A stretch of 64,000 nt of DNA from Klebsiella michiganensis (lineage in GTDB: Bacteria; Pseudomonadota; Gammaproteobacteria; Enterobacterales; Enterobacteriaceae): assembly GCA_000963575.1 (NCBI GenBank), contig CP011077.1, positions 248,001 to 312,000 on the forward strand, given 5' to 3'. The notes beneath the pieces are model-generated. The model did not search any database and had not been told where the DNA came from. It worked only from the letters and a program-made list of their open reading frames with translations. The first letter of the stretch is position 1. The number at the start of each line of letters is the position of its first letter. A program made the position numbers and the translations under genes. This document shows positions 43,520 through 52,521 of this stretch, one piece after another.

Positions 43520-43879
43520 TTAGAGCGTCAGCAGGCCAATAATGGTCACCACCGTCAGAATGGCAGCGAGACCGTAGAACACCCATTTCCCGGCCGGAAC
43601 GTGGATCTTCAGGTCGTGCATCGCATGGTGGATGCGGTGCAGGCCACACCACAGCGGCAGCACAATCATCAGCAGCAGGAACAGGCGGCCAATCCAGCTG
43701 TGGGCGAAGGCATAAACGCGGTCAAAGCTCAGCGCATCGCCCGGGAACAGGCCGAGCGGCAGCATGATACCGACCAGCAGCACGATAACCGGTGCGAAAA
43801 TCGCCCCCCACATACCGCCTGCGCCAAACAGGCCCCAGAATACCGGCTCGTCGGAACGTTTTGGATTTTGGTTAATCAC
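43520..43879 (-). CDS. frdD: Fumarate reductase membrane anchor FrdD
   Basis: 119 residues, three membrane helices; VFWGLFGAGGMWGAI and GLHRIHHAMHDLKIH are FrdD motifs. With FrdC it anchors FrdAB and binds menaquinol. Last gene of frdABCD. Unlike in E. coli, ampC does not follow it; rclRA and ampR lie between. Confidence 0.97.
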   Translation of the reverse strand: MINQNPKRSDEPVFWGLFGAGGMWGAIFAPVIVLLVGIMLPLGLFPGDALSFDRVYAFAHSWIGRLFLLLMIVLPLWCGLHRIHHAMHDLKIHVPAGKWVFYGLAAILTVVTIIGLLTL

Positions 43880-43889
43880 CTCAGCCTCC

Positions 43890-44285
43890 TTACCAGAACA
43901 GTGCTACAAGCAGCACAACGACAGTCACCAGCGCAGTGACGACCCACAATCCCTTGATGACCGGCTCCGGTCCCATTTTCTCGCCCTTAACGATGACGTT
44001 AGCGGCCTTCGGTGCCAGCTCAAACCAGGTTTTGGTGTGCAGCACGGCGGCGGCCAGGGTAACGAGATTGAGGATGATCACCACCGGGTTTTGCAGGAAA
44101 CCCACAAACCCCGCCCAGCCTTCTACACCGTGTTTTAGCGAGAAAAGGCCGTAAATCAGCACGATGCTGAACCAGACTGTCGGAACCGAAGTGCCTTCAC
44201 GCAGCATATAAAAACGGTAGAAGCCCAGTTGCCGCCACCAGGTTGGCGCCATGGGGCGGACATAAGGCTTACGTTTCGTGGTCAT
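43890..44285 (-). CDS. frdC: Fumarate reductase membrane anchor FrdC
   Basis: 131 residues, three membrane helices; RKPYVRPMAPTWWRQLGFYR at the N terminus and Glu29 in LREGTSVPT, which is linked to quinol oxidation in E. coli. 10 bp from both frdB and frdD. Confidence 0.97.
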   Translation of the reverse strand: MTTKRKPYVRPMAPTWWRQLGFYRFYMLREGTSVPTVWFSIVLIYGLFSLKHGVEGWAGFVGFLQNPVVIILNLVTLAAAVLHTKTWFELAPKAANVIVKGEKMGPEPVIKGLWVVTALVTVVVLLVALFW

Positions 44286-44295
44286 GGTGCACTCC

Positions 44296-45030
44296 TTAGC
44301 GTGGTTTCAGGGTGGCAATCAAAAAGTCTTTCGAGCTTTCGACTTTGCCCTGCTGGATGGCCGCGGCCGGATCGACGTGTTTTGGACAAACTTCGGAGCA
44401 GTAGCCGACAAAGGTGCAGCTCCACACGCCATTTTGCCCGTTGAGCTGCGGCATACGCTGTTTCTTGCCGTGGTCACGGTTGTCCAGGTTGTAACGGTGA
44501 GCGAGAGTAATCGCCGCCGGGCCGATAAACTCAGGGTTGAGGCCAAACTGTGGGCAGGCGGCATAGCACAGCCCGCAGTTGATGCAGCCGGAGAACTGAT
44601 GGTATTTCGCCATCTGCGCGGGCGTCTGCTTGTTTGGCCCCTGATCCGGCGTGCGGGTGTTGCCGATAATATAAGGCTTAATCGACTCCAGGCTTTCGAT
44701 GAAGTGGGTCATGTCGACCACTAAATCACGCTCAATCGGGAAGTTAGCCAGGGCTTCAACTTTGATGCCGTTGGTGTATTCGCGCAGGAAGGTTTTACAG
44801 GCAAGCTTCGGCACTTTGTTGACCATCATGCCGCAGGAGCCGCAAATCGCCATGCGGCACGACCAGCGGTAGCTGAGGTCAGGCGCGAGGTTATCTTTGA
44901 TATAACCCAGCCCGTCCAGCAGCGAGGTTTGCTCGTCAAACGGCACCTCGTAGATTGCGCTATGCGGCTTGCTGTCCGTTTCCGGGTTGTAGCGCACAAT
45001 CTCAATCTTCAGGGTTTGCATCTCAGCCAT
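44296..45030 (-). CDS. frdB: Fumarate reductase iron-sulfur subunit FrdB
   Basis: 244 residues, as in E. coli. The [2Fe-2S] ligands are in SCRMAICGSCGMM, the [4Fe-4S] motif is CINCGLCYAAC, and the [3Fe-4S] site lies in CTFVGYCSEVCPKHVDP. Carries electrons from the quinol site to FrdA. Start at the ATG 45030 (MAEMQTLKIEIVRYNP); it overlaps frdA by 8 bp. Confidence 0.98.
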   Translation of the reverse strand: MAEMQTLKIEIVRYNPETDSKPHSAIYEVPFDEQTSLLDGLGYIKDNLAPDLSYRWSCRMAICGSCGMMVNKVPKLACKTFLREYTNGIKVEALANFPIERDLVVDMTHFIESLESIKPYIIGNTRTPDQGPNKQTPAQMAKYHQFSGCINCGLCYAACPQFGLNPEFIGPAAITLAHRYNLDNRDHGKKQRMPQLNGQNGVWSCTFVGYCSEVCPKHVDPAAAIQQGKVESSKDFLIATLKPR

Positions 45031-46813
45031 TTGCCTTCTCCTTTTTCTCAGCATCTTCCGCTTCAGCGCCATAGACGCGTTTCGCTGGCGGCAGCGTGGT
45101 GATCTTCACATCGCTATAGTCGAGGCGCGTGGTGCCGTCGGCGTCGCGGAAGGCCAGAGTATGTTTAAGGAAGTTGACGTCATCGCGTTCGGTGTAGCCT
45201 TCGTCCAGGCGCTGGTGGGCACCGCGTGATTCTTTGCGCGCGAGGGCGGAGTGCGCCATACATTCGGCAACGTTCAGGCCGTGACCCAGTTCAATGGTGT
45301 ACAGCAGGTCGGTATTGAAGACGCTGGAGGTGTCGGTAATGCGCACGCGCTTGAAGCGTTCCTGCAGCTCCGCCAGCTTGTCGACGGTTTTTTGCATTAA
45401 TTCCGTGGTGCGGTAAATCCCGCAGCCTTCCTCCATGGAAAGCCCCATCTCGTCGCGAATTTTCGACCAGCTCTCGTTGCCTTCCTGGTTGACCAACTGC
45501 TTCAGGCGGCCTTCAACATCGGCTGCCTGGGCGTTCAGCGCGGCATCATTCGCGGGCTGCGCTTGTGCGGCGCGCTCCATTGCCTGTTCACCCGCCAGGC
45601 GGCCAAAGACCACCAGTTCTGCCAGCGAGTTAGAGCCCAGGCGGTTGGCGCCGTGCAGGCCAACGGAGGAACATTCGCCCACCGCGAACAGCCCTTTAAT
45701 ACGGGTTTCACACTGGGTGTCAGTCTCGATGCCGCCCATGGTGTAGTGCGCCGTTGGGCGAACCGGGATCGGCTCTTTGACCGGGTCAACGCCCACGTAG
45801 GCTTTGGCCAGTTCGCAGATAAACGGCAGGCGCTCAAGCAGCTTTTTCTCGCCGAGGTGGCGCAGGTCGAGGTAAACCACGTCCCCGCGTGGGGTGGAAA
45901 TGGTGTTGCCTTTGCGCCACTCGTGCCAGAAGGCCTGAGAGACTTTGTCGCGCGGGCCGAGCTCCATGTATTTGTTCTTCGGCTCGCCGAGCGGAGTTTC
46001 CGGCCCCATGCCGTAATCCTGCAGGTATCGATAGCCGTTTTTGTTCACCAGAATACCGCCTTCGCCGCGGCAGCCTTCGGTCATCAGGATGCCGGAACCC
46101 GGTAACCCGGTTGGGTGGTATTGCACAAATTCCATGTCGCGCAGCGGCACGCCGTGGCTCAGCGCCATGCCCATGCCGTCACCGGTGACGATACCGCCGT
46201 TGGTGTTGTAGCGATAGACACGCCCGGCGCCGCCGGTGGCCATCACCACCGCGTTGGCGCGGATCTGTACCAGCTCGCCTTCCATCATGTTCATGGCGAC
46301 GACGCCGCGCGCCTGGCCGTCATCGACCAGAATATCGAGCACGAAGTGTTCGTCGAAGCGTTGAATTTGTGGGAACTGAAGAGAAGTCTGGAACAGCGTG
46401 TGGAGCATATGGAAGCCGGTTTTGTCGGCGGCGAACCAGGTACGTTCAATCTTCATCCCGCCGAAGCGCCTGACGTTGACGCTGCCGTCCGGACGGCGGC
46501 TCCACGGGCAACCCCACTGCTCAAGCTGGGTCATTTCGGTGGGGCAATGGTGAACGAAGTAGTCAACCACATCCTGTTCACACAGCCAGTCGCCTCCGGC
46601 TACGGTGTCGTGAAAATGGTAGTCGAAGCTGTCGTGATCCTGCGCGACGGCTGCGGAACCCCCTTCGGCGGCAACCGTGTGGCTGCGCATTGGGTAGACT
46701 TTGGAAATCAGAGCGATTTTTGCCTGTGGATTAGCCTGGGCCGCCGCAATGGCTGCTCGTAGGCCTGCTCCGCCGGCGCCTATAATGGCGAGATCGGCTT
46801 GAAAGGTTTGCAC
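45023..46813 (-). CDS. frdA: Fumarate reductase flavoprotein subunit FrdA
   Basis: 596 residues. FAD-binding IIGAGGAGLRAA, the covalent flavin His in RSHTVAAEGG, and active-site His/Arg in HPTG and GANRLGSNSLAELVV. Reduces fumarate to succinate as terminal acceptor in anaerobic respiration. The GTG at 46813, with GGAGG six bases upstream, is the same unusual start as in E. coli. Slightly shorter than E. coli (602) through its C-terminal tail. Confidence 0.98.
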   Translation of the reverse strand: MQTFQADLAIIGAGGAGLRAAIAAAQANPQAKIALISKVYPMRSHTVAAEGGSAAVAQDHDSFDYHFHDTVAGGDWLCEQDVVDYFVHHCPTEMTQLEQWGCPWSRRPDGSVNVRRFGGMKIERTWFAADKTGFHMLHTLFQTSLQFPQIQRFDEHFVLDILVDDGQARGVVAMNMMEGELVQIRANAVVMATGGAGRVYRYNTNGGIVTGDGMGMALSHGVPLRDMEFVQYHPTGLPGSGILMTEGCRGEGGILVNKNGYRYLQDYGMGPETPLGEPKNKYMELGPRDKVSQAFWHEWRKGNTISTPRGDVVYLDLRHLGEKKLLERLPFICELAKAYVGVDPVKEPIPVRPTAHYTMGGIETDTQCETRIKGLFAVGECSSVGLHGANRLGSNSLAELVVFGRLAGEQAMERAAQAQPANDAALNAQAADVEGRLKQLVNQEGNESWSKIRDEMGLSMEEGCGIYRTTELMQKTVDKLAELQERFKRVRITDTSSVFNTDLLYTIELGHGLNVAECMAHSALARKESRGAHQRLDEGYTERDDVNFLKHTLAFRDADGTTRLDYSDVKITTLPPAKRVYGAEAEDAEKKEKANG

Positions 46814-47145
46814 GACATTCCTCCAGATTTTAGTAATTCGCAAAGCTATACGACCAAAGGGTATTCACGGCCTGAAAGGCGGTGGCTGCGAAAGGTGTAT
46901 CCCTGCTCCTTTTTAGGTAGATGAAGTATAACCGGAGGGATTTTAGGGAAATTTGATTTGTTCGATTTTTTTGCTGATCTACAGGTCGATTAATTACTGC
47001 TGTTAATGAATCTCGTCACAAAAATGAATGCTTAAATGGTGTAATGCGAAGACAAAGCGGCGAAAAATAGTCGTCTGTTTTTCGGTTGTTGCGGCCCCGG
47101 CTGGAGCACAGAATCTTTCCCATTCTATAAAGGCAGGGGAAGAAA
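46814..47145. promoter_or_regulatory. Divergent region with frd FNR site
   Basis: 332 bp between frdA and the PEP-mutase-family gene. The minus-strand AAATCGAACAAATCAAATTT (46949-46968) aligns with the E. coli frd FNR site AAATCGATCTCGTCAAATTT, 136 bp upstream of the start. AAGACAAAGCGGCG near 47051-47064 is only loosely like an Ada box. No other feature is seen. Confidence 0.6.
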
Positions 47146-47919
47146 ATGAGTTTTAGGCAGATGCATTATCAGCGTACGCCATTGTTGCTGGCTAACGTTT
47201 GGGACGTCGCCAGCGCTCAGGCGGCGCAGGCGGCGGGGTATCAGGCGCTGGGTACCTCAAGTGCGGCAATCGCCGACATGCTGGGCTACACGGATGGTGA
47301 GGAGATGCCATTTTCTGCACTCCTGGATCTGGTGGCCCGCATACGTGAGCGCGTCAATTTGCCGCTCTCTGTCGATATGGAGGCCGGTTACGGGGAAGAT
47401 ATCGAAACGGTGGTGCGCCAGGCGATTCATCTGGCAGAACTGGGTGTTGTCGGCATTAACCTTGAGGACAGCAAAGTTGAACTGCGGGAACGTCGTTTAC
47501 TGGATGCCGAACGCTTTGCTGCCCGCTTGAGTGCGTTAAAAGCAGGGCTGGATGCCGCGAAAACACCGCTGTTTATCAATGCCAGAACCGATGTTTTTTT
47601 GCTTGGTGAGCAGGATGCACTGAATAAAACTCTCGCCCGCGGCAGGCTATATCAACAGGCGGGGGCTGACGGCTTCTTTGTACCCTGCGTGACCGTGCCG
47701 GAAGACATCCAGACGATTGCCAGCGTGGTTGATCTGCCGCTGAATGTTATGTGCATGCCGGGTCTGCCCGACTTTACTCAACTGGCGGCACTTGGGGTAA
47801 AACGTTTATCGATGGGGAATTTTGTGCACGCAGCCCTTAACCGCAAGTTACAGCATCTGTTGTTTAACCTTCTCCGACAGGGCTCATTTGACGAGGTCTT
47901 TGCCGATGAAAATCCTTGA
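47146..47919 (+). CDS. Isocitrate lyase/PEP mutase family protein
   Basis: 257-residue TIM-barrel protein of the PrpB/PEP mutase superfamily, cytoplasmic. SVDMEAGYGED carries the metal-binding acidic residues, GINLEDSK the second acidic strand, and FINARTDVFL the Arg/Thr strand. It lacks the KKCGH loop of true isocitrate and methylisocitrate lyases, so it may be a phosphonomutase or oxaloacetate-type lyase; the substrate is unknown. It overlaps ada by 14 bp and is probably co-expressed with it. Confidence 0.82.
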   Translation: MSFRQMHYQRTPLLLANVWDVASAQAAQAAGYQALGTSSAAIADMLGYTDGEEMPFSALLDLVARIRERVNLPLSVDMEAGYGEDIETVVRQAIHLAELGVVGINLEDSKVELRERRLLDAERFAARLSALKAGLDAAKTPLFINARTDVFLLGEQDALNKTLARGRLYQQAGADGFFVPCVTVPEDIQTIASVVDLPLNVMCMPGLPDFTQLAALGVKRLSMGNFVHAALNRKLQHLLFNLLRQGSFDEVFADENP

Positions 47920-48952
47920 TGCTGCGCAGTGCGATACCTGGTACGAGGCGCTGGTGGCGCGTTCTACTGAGCATGTTGGCGTTTTTTTCGTGGGTGTAAA
48001 AACCACCGGCGTGTTCTGCATTTCCAACTGTCGCGCCCGTAAACCTAAGCGGGATAACGTTGAATTTTATGACGATTTCAAGTCCGCGCTTCACGCGGGC
48101 TTTCGTCCCTGCAAGATTTGCCGTCCTACCGAAAACGCATTCTCTGCCCCACCGATAGTCGAGCAGGCTATTGGTCTTTTCAGAGCGAGCAGTGAGCACC
48201 GGGTCAGCGATGGTGAACTTCGCCAGCATAACATCAGCCCCGAACGTCTCCGCCGCTGGTTTGTGCAACACCACGGGATGACTTTCCAGGCCTGGCAGAG
48301 AATGCTGCGCGTAAATATGGCGCTGCAGGAACTCAGGCGTGGGAAAAGTGCTACGGATGCGGCGTTTAGCAGCGGCTACGATTCGCTGAGCGGGTTTGGC
48401 TATACCTGCAAAAAACTCACTGGCGATGCCCCCAGCCGGGCGGCAAACATCATCGTCATTCATCGTTTTACCACGCCCATCGGCCCGATGTTCGTGTGTG
48501 CCACAGAGCAGGGCGTCTGCCTGCTGGAGTTTGTTGACCGGCGTGCGCTGGAGCGTGAATTCGACGATCTGCAGGCGCGGCTCAACGCCCGCATCATCGC
48601 CGGGGAAAACGATCACACGCGGCAGGCGGAGAAAGAGATCGGTGAATACTTTGCCGGAAAAAGGCAGCAGTTCACCCTTTCACTGCATACGCCGGGCAGC
48701 GCATTCCAGCAGAAAGTCTGGCAGCAGCTTGATACCGTGCCTTATGGAGAAACCTCCCACTATCAGGCGCTGGCGATAAAAATAGAAAATCCCGATGCCG
48801 TGCGCGCGGTGGCGGGTGCTAACGGTGCCAACCGGGTGGCGATTGTGATCCCTTGCCATAGAATTATCGGTAAAAACGGGACCATGACGGGATACGGCGG
48901 CGGAATTGCGCGGAAAAAATGGCTGTTGGAGCATGAGAAAAAATTTGCCTAA
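47906..48952 (+). CDS. ada: Ada DNA repair methyltransferase and transcriptional activator
   Basis: 348 residues. The N-terminal Zn site has Cys38, 42, 69 and 72, at the same positions as E. coli Ada; Cys38 takes methyl groups from DNA phosphotriesters. An AraC-like DNA-binding domain spans about 85-180, and the C-terminal methyltransferase has PCHR with Cys317, which accepts methyl from O6-methylguanine. The ATG at 47906 lies inside the upstream gene. Normally activates the alkylation response; its alkB partner is not here. Confidence 0.95.
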   Translation: MKILDAAQCDTWYEALVARSTEHVGVFFVGVKTTGVFCISNCRARKPKRDNVEFYDDFKSALHAGFRPCKICRPTENAFSAPPIVEQAIGLFRASSEHRVSDGELRQHNISPERLRRWFVQHHGMTFQAWQRMLRVNMALQELRRGKSATDAAFSSGYDSLSGFGYTCKKLTGDAPSRAANIIVIHRFTTPIGPMFVCATEQGVCLLEFVDRRALEREFDDLQARLNARIIAGENDHTRQAEKEIGEYFAGKRQQFTLSLHTPGSAFQQKVWQQLDTVPYGETSHYQALAIKIENPDAVRAVAGANGANRVAIVIPCHRIIGKNGTMTGYGGGIARKKWLLEHEKKFA

Positions 48953-49056
48953 CCCTGGTCGCAAAACGCTCGAAATAAAATTCTCTGCGCAAAATTTGTC
49001 TCCTTTCTGTGATGCGGGTAGACTTCTCGGCCTTGCATAAATACGGAGACTTTCTC

Positions 49057-50034
49057 ATGAGCGAAACGGCCACCTGGCAGCCGAGCGCATCCATCCCCAA
49101 TTTGTTAAAACGCGCCGCCATCATGGCGGAAATTCGGCGCTTCTTCGCCGACCGCGGCGTTCTGGAGGTGGAAACACCCTGCATGAGCCAGGCGACGGTA
49201 ACCGATATTCATCTGGTGCCGTTTGAAACCCGTTTCGTCGGTCCAGGCCACTCTCAGGGCATGAACCTGTACCTGATGACCAGTCCGGAATATCACATGA
49301 AACGCCTGCTGGCGGCGGGCTGTGGCCCGGTGTTCCAGCTGTGCCGCAGTTTCCGTAATGAAGAGATGGGGCGTCACCACAACCCGGAATTCACCATGCT
49401 GGAGTGGTATCGTCCACACTACGACATGTACCGCCTGATGAATGAAGTGGATGACCTGTTGCAGCAGGTGCTGGAATGCGGCGCCGCAGAAAGCCTTTCT
49501 TATCAACAGGCTTTCCAGCGCCATCTGGATATCGATCCGCTGTCTGCGGACAAAGCGCAGCTGCGTGAAGCGGCGGCGAAGCTCGACCTGAGCAACATCG
49601 CCGACAAAGAAGAAGACCGGGACACGCTGTTGCAGCTGCTGTTCGCCATGGGCGTAGAGCCGCAGATTGGGAAAGACAAGCCAACCTTCGTGTACCACTT
49701 CCCGGCAAGCCAGGCTTCTCTGGCGCAGATCAGCACCGAAGATCACCGCGTGGCGGAGCGCTTTGAGGTGTACTTTAAAGGCATCGAGCTGGCGAACGGT
49801 TTCCACGAGCTGACCGACGCCCGTGAACAGCAGCAACGTTTCGAGCAGGATAACCGCAAACGCGCGGCGCTTGGCCTGCCGCAGCAGCCGGTGGACATGA
49901 ATCTACTGGCAGCGCTGGAGGCCGGAATGCCGGACAGCTCCGGCGTGGCGTTGGGCGTTGATCGCCTGATCATGCTCGCGCTGGGGGCAGAGAGCCTCGC
50001 AGAGGTCCTGGCCTTTACGGTGGACCGCGCTTAA
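49057..50034 (+). CDS. epmA: EF-P lysyltransferase
   Basis: 325 residues, as in E. coli EpmA (PoxA/GenX). A class II lysyl-tRNA synthetase-like catalytic core without an anticodon domain: motif 2 FRNEEMGRHHNPEFTMLEWY and motif 3 GVALGVDRLIMLALG. It joins (R)-beta-lysine to Lys34 of EF-P. GGAGA precedes the ATG at 49057. In E. coli it is directly divergent from frdA; here two genes intervene. Confidence 0.97.
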   Translation: MSETATWQPSASIPNLLKRAAIMAEIRRFFADRGVLEVETPCMSQATVTDIHLVPFETRFVGPGHSQGMNLYLMTSPEYHMKRLLAAGCGPVFQLCRSFRNEEMGRHHNPEFTMLEWYRPHYDMYRLMNEVDDLLQQVLECGAAESLSYQQAFQRHLDIDPLSADKAQLREAAAKLDLSNIADKEEDRDTLLQLLFAMGVEPQIGKDKPTFVYHFPASQASLAQISTEDHRVAERFEVYFKGIELANGFHELTDAREQQQRFEQDNRKRAALGLPQQPVDMNLLAALEAGMPDSSGVALGVDRLIMLALGAESLAEVLAFTVDRA

Positions 50035-50036
50035 CG

Positions 50037-50072
50037 TGAAAAAATGGCCCCTTCAGGGGCCATTTTTTTAGC
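50037..50072. terminator. Bidirectional terminator, epmA / isochorismatase-like gene
   Basis: AAAATGGCCCCT-TC-AGGGGCCATTTTTTTA: 12-bp stem with A and T runs on both sides, between convergent genes. Confidence 0.92.
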
Positions 50073-50769
50073 CCTTCGTCACGGGCATCTTCAGCACTTC
50101 ATCCGTGGTTTTAATCTCTGCAAACACGTCCGCTACGCCCGCCAGCGCCGCTTCCTGCAGCACTTTATGATCGACAACTTTGTTATCCCAGGTCGCAAGG
50201 TCACGCGTGGCCGTGGCATCTTCAGGAATAATCACCTGATAACCCAGCGGAACCGCATCACGAGCGGTCGAAGAGACGCACATGTGGGTCATCAGGCCGG
50301 TGATGACCAGCTGCTTGATCCCTTTGGCTTTTAGCTGGCTGTCGAGCGTGGTGCCCACAAACGAGCTTGGCGTTTCTTTGGTAATGACATAGTCAGCCTT
50401 TGTTGGCTGCAGGTCTGTATGGAACTCGGCAAAGCGGCTGCCTTTGGCAAACAGCGGGCCGTTCGCAGGGCCAAGGTGCTGCACGAAGTAAACCGGCATC
50501 CCTTCTTTATGGGCAAAGCTCACCAGTCGTTTAGCGTTATCCAGCGCTTTTTTTCCCTCTGGAATGGGCATTTTCCCGCTGAAATATTCGTTCTGGAAAT
50601 CAATGACAACGAGCGCCGTGGTTTTGGCATCCAGCGTGCGGGTTTTCTCTGCACCACTCATGGTACGGATAGTCGGGGCCCGTTCGGCGGTTTTGGTTTC
50701 TGCCTGCAGGCTCAGGCTGGCGGCGGCCATTGACAGGGCTAAGGTGCTACTGGCAATTAATTTTCTCAT
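50068..50769 (-). CDS. Exported isochorismatase-family cysteine hydrolase
   Basis: 233 residues with a signal peptide (MRKLIASSTLALSMAAASLS ending near LQA), so probably periplasmic, which is unusual for this mostly cytoplasmic family. The catalytic triad is readable as Asp in VVIDFQNEY, Lys in ITKETPSSF and Cys in THMCVSSTARDA. Family members hydrolyse isochorismate, nicotinamide, ureidoacrylate or other amides; substrate unknown. Divergent from a GlxA-type regulator 140 bp away. Confidence 0.85.
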   Translation of the reverse strand: MRKLIASSTLALSMAAASLSLQAETKTAERAPTIRTMSGAEKTRTLDAKTTALVVIDFQNEYFSGKMPIPEGKKALDNAKRLVSFAHKEGMPVYFVQHLGPANGPLFAKGSRFAEFHTDLQPTKADYVITKETPSSFVGTTLDSQLKAKGIKQLVITGLMTHMCVSSTARDAVPLGYQVIIPEDATATRDLATWDNKVVDHKVLQEAALAGVADVFAEIKTTDEVLKMPVTKG

Positions 50770-50908
50770 TTCGCTCTTCCTTGGGTATGTTACTTAGGTG
50801 GCGCGGTCTGCGCCGTGGACGAGATAAAGTTTGCCGCGCTAGCCGGATTGAAAATAGCCATCGTGATACCCAAAAACGAGCGTATTGCGCCAAATTGTCG
50901 GAGGCAGG

Positions 50909-51871
50909 ATGTCAGCGATTAAAATAGGGATTGTCGTGTTTCCTGACATCATTCCTTTTCACCTCTCGGTGCCCTGTGCGGTGTTTGAAAAAGCCGTCGA
51001 TGCGGCGGGCCTGCCTTATTATCAGCTTGCGGTATGCGCGACGCAGCCGGGGCCGTTGAGAACTAATGCCGGTTTTACTATAGCCGCTGAACACAGCCTG
51101 ACGGCGCTGGACGAGATGGACATGGTTATTGTGCCGAGCTGGAGCGATCCCGCCATAGCGCCTCCCGCTGAGCTGCTGGTTGCCCTAAAACGTGCCCATT
51201 GCCGTGGCGCAAAAGTGGTGGGGTTGTGCATGGGCGCGTTTGTGCTGGCGGCCTGCGGACTGCTTGATGGCCGCCCGGCGACCACCCACTGGAACTGGAT
51301 GCAGGCTTTCAGCCAACTTTACCCCTCCGTCGCCCTTGACCGAAACGTACTTTATGTCGATGAAGGTGATGTGGTGACCTCGGCGGGGACGGCGGCCAGT
51401 ATTGATTGCTGCCTGCATCTGGTCCGGCAACAGTGCGGTGCCGAAGTGGCTAACCACGTTGCTCGCCTGCTGGTGGTGCCCCCGCAGCGGCAGGGCGGGC
51501 AGGCGCAGTTTATCGAGCAGCCGGTGTATAACACCCACGGCGGGGATCGCTTTATGCAGACGCTCGGCTGGGCGACGCAAAATCTGCAGGAGGCCATTTC
51601 GGTTGATGTACTGACGAGCAGAGCCTGCATGAGCCGCCGGACATTTACCCGCCGCTTCCAGCAAACGACCGGCACAACCGTCACGCAGTGGCTGCTTAAT
51701 CAGCGCCTGGCGCTGGCGCAGCGCTTTCTGGAAAAAACCGATCAGCCGGTGGAGCAGGTGGCGATGGCGTCTGGTTTTAGCTCCGCGCTTTCGCTGCGCA
51801 GGCATTTTCAGCAGCAGTTTAAAACCACCCCTTCGCTGTACCGGAAGGCATTTCAGATCAAAGGGAAGTAG
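50909..51871 (+). CDS. GlxA-family DJ-1/PfpI-AraC transcriptional regulator
   Basis: 320 residues: DJ-1/PfpI-like domain at 1-190 with the nucleophile-elbow GLCMGAFVLAACGLLDGR, and a C-terminal AraC domain (SRRTFTRRFQQTTGTTVTQWL, then VAMASGFSSALSLRRHFQQQF). I chose the ATG at 50909 with GGAGG four bases upstream over a TTG at 50885. The Cys in GLCMG is present, so ligand binding or a residual hydrolase role cannot be excluded. Likely controls the divergent isochorismatase-like gene. Confidence 0.88.
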   Translation: MSAIKIGIVVFPDIIPFHLSVPCAVFEKAVDAAGLPYYQLAVCATQPGPLRTNAGFTIAAEHSLTALDEMDMVIVPSWSDPAIAPPAELLVALKRAHCRGAKVVGLCMGAFVLAACGLLDGRPATTHWNWMQAFSQLYPSVALDRNVLYVDEGDVVTSAGTAASIDCCLHLVRQQCGAEVANHVARLLVVPPQRQGGQAQFIEQPVYNTHGGDRFMQTLGWATQNLQEAISVDVLTSRACMSRRTFTRRFQQTTGTTVTQWLLNQRLALAQRFLEKTDQPVEQVAMASGFSSALSLRRHFQQQFKTTPSLYRKAFQIKGK

Positions 51872-51918
51872 CCCGTCGCCAGGTTATTTCTCCGCCTGCA
51901 TTTGGTAAACTACGCGTC

Positions 51919-52449
51919 ATGCTAACGATAAAACGAATTACCGACCGCAGCTCCCCGTATTTTGAAAGCGTGGATGAGCTGTATGAAAGCGCTTTTCCAC
52001 GTCACGAAAAACGCCAGCCAGCCGCAAAGGTCAGCGCGCTTACTCACCCCAATTACAGCCTGCAGGCCTGGTTTGACGGCGAGCAGTTTGTGGGCATGAT
52101 CGGCGCGTGGGATTTTGGCGACTACGCCTATATTGAGCACCTCGCCGTGAACGGCCAACTGCGTGCGCAGGGCTATGGCAAGCGAATGCTAAGCCAGTTT
52201 TTGCAGCTCTACCCACAAACCATCCTCGAAATCGATCCGCTCACCACCGAGATTGCCCATAAGCGGCTGCGTTTTTACCAAAGCCTCGGTTTCTGTGAAA
52301 ACGACTATTCGCATTTCCACCCGACATACCATGCGGACATTCCCGATCATCATCTGATTGTATTGAGCTATCCCCAGCCCATCGGTGAAGCCCGGTATGG
52401 TCGCTTTTTTGACGATCTCTGCCGCGTCGTGATGGAACGCTCACTTTAA
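51919..52449 (+). CDS. GNAT family N-acetyltransferase
   Basis: 176 residues with the GNAT fold: YIEHLAVNGQLRAQGYGKRML is motif A with the acetyl-CoA loop (Q/RxxGxG/A as RAQGYG), followed by FYQSLGF of motif B. Substrate unknown. 47 bp after the GlxA-type gene and 72 bp before the exporter on the same strand, so possibly part of a loose transcript. Confidence 0.85.
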   Translation: MLTIKRITDRSSPYFESVDELYESAFPRHEKRQPAAKVSALTHPNYSLQAWFDGEQFVGMIGAWDFGDYAYIEHLAVNGQLRAQGYGKRMLSQFLQLYPQTILEIDPLTTEIAHKRLRFYQSLGFCENDYSHFHPTYHADIPDHHLIVLSYPQPIGEARYGRFFDDLCRVVMERSL

Positions 52450-52521
52450 TTCGAACGTTTTTAAAGTACCCGATGGGCTTTTACCACCGGGTGCTGATGT
52501 ATTTTTACCAGGACTTGATTG

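Noticed and set aside
47051..47064. Possible Ada box before the PEP-mutase-family gene
   Set aside because: Only AAAGCG of the consensus is matched and spacing to a promoter is unclear; too weak to call.
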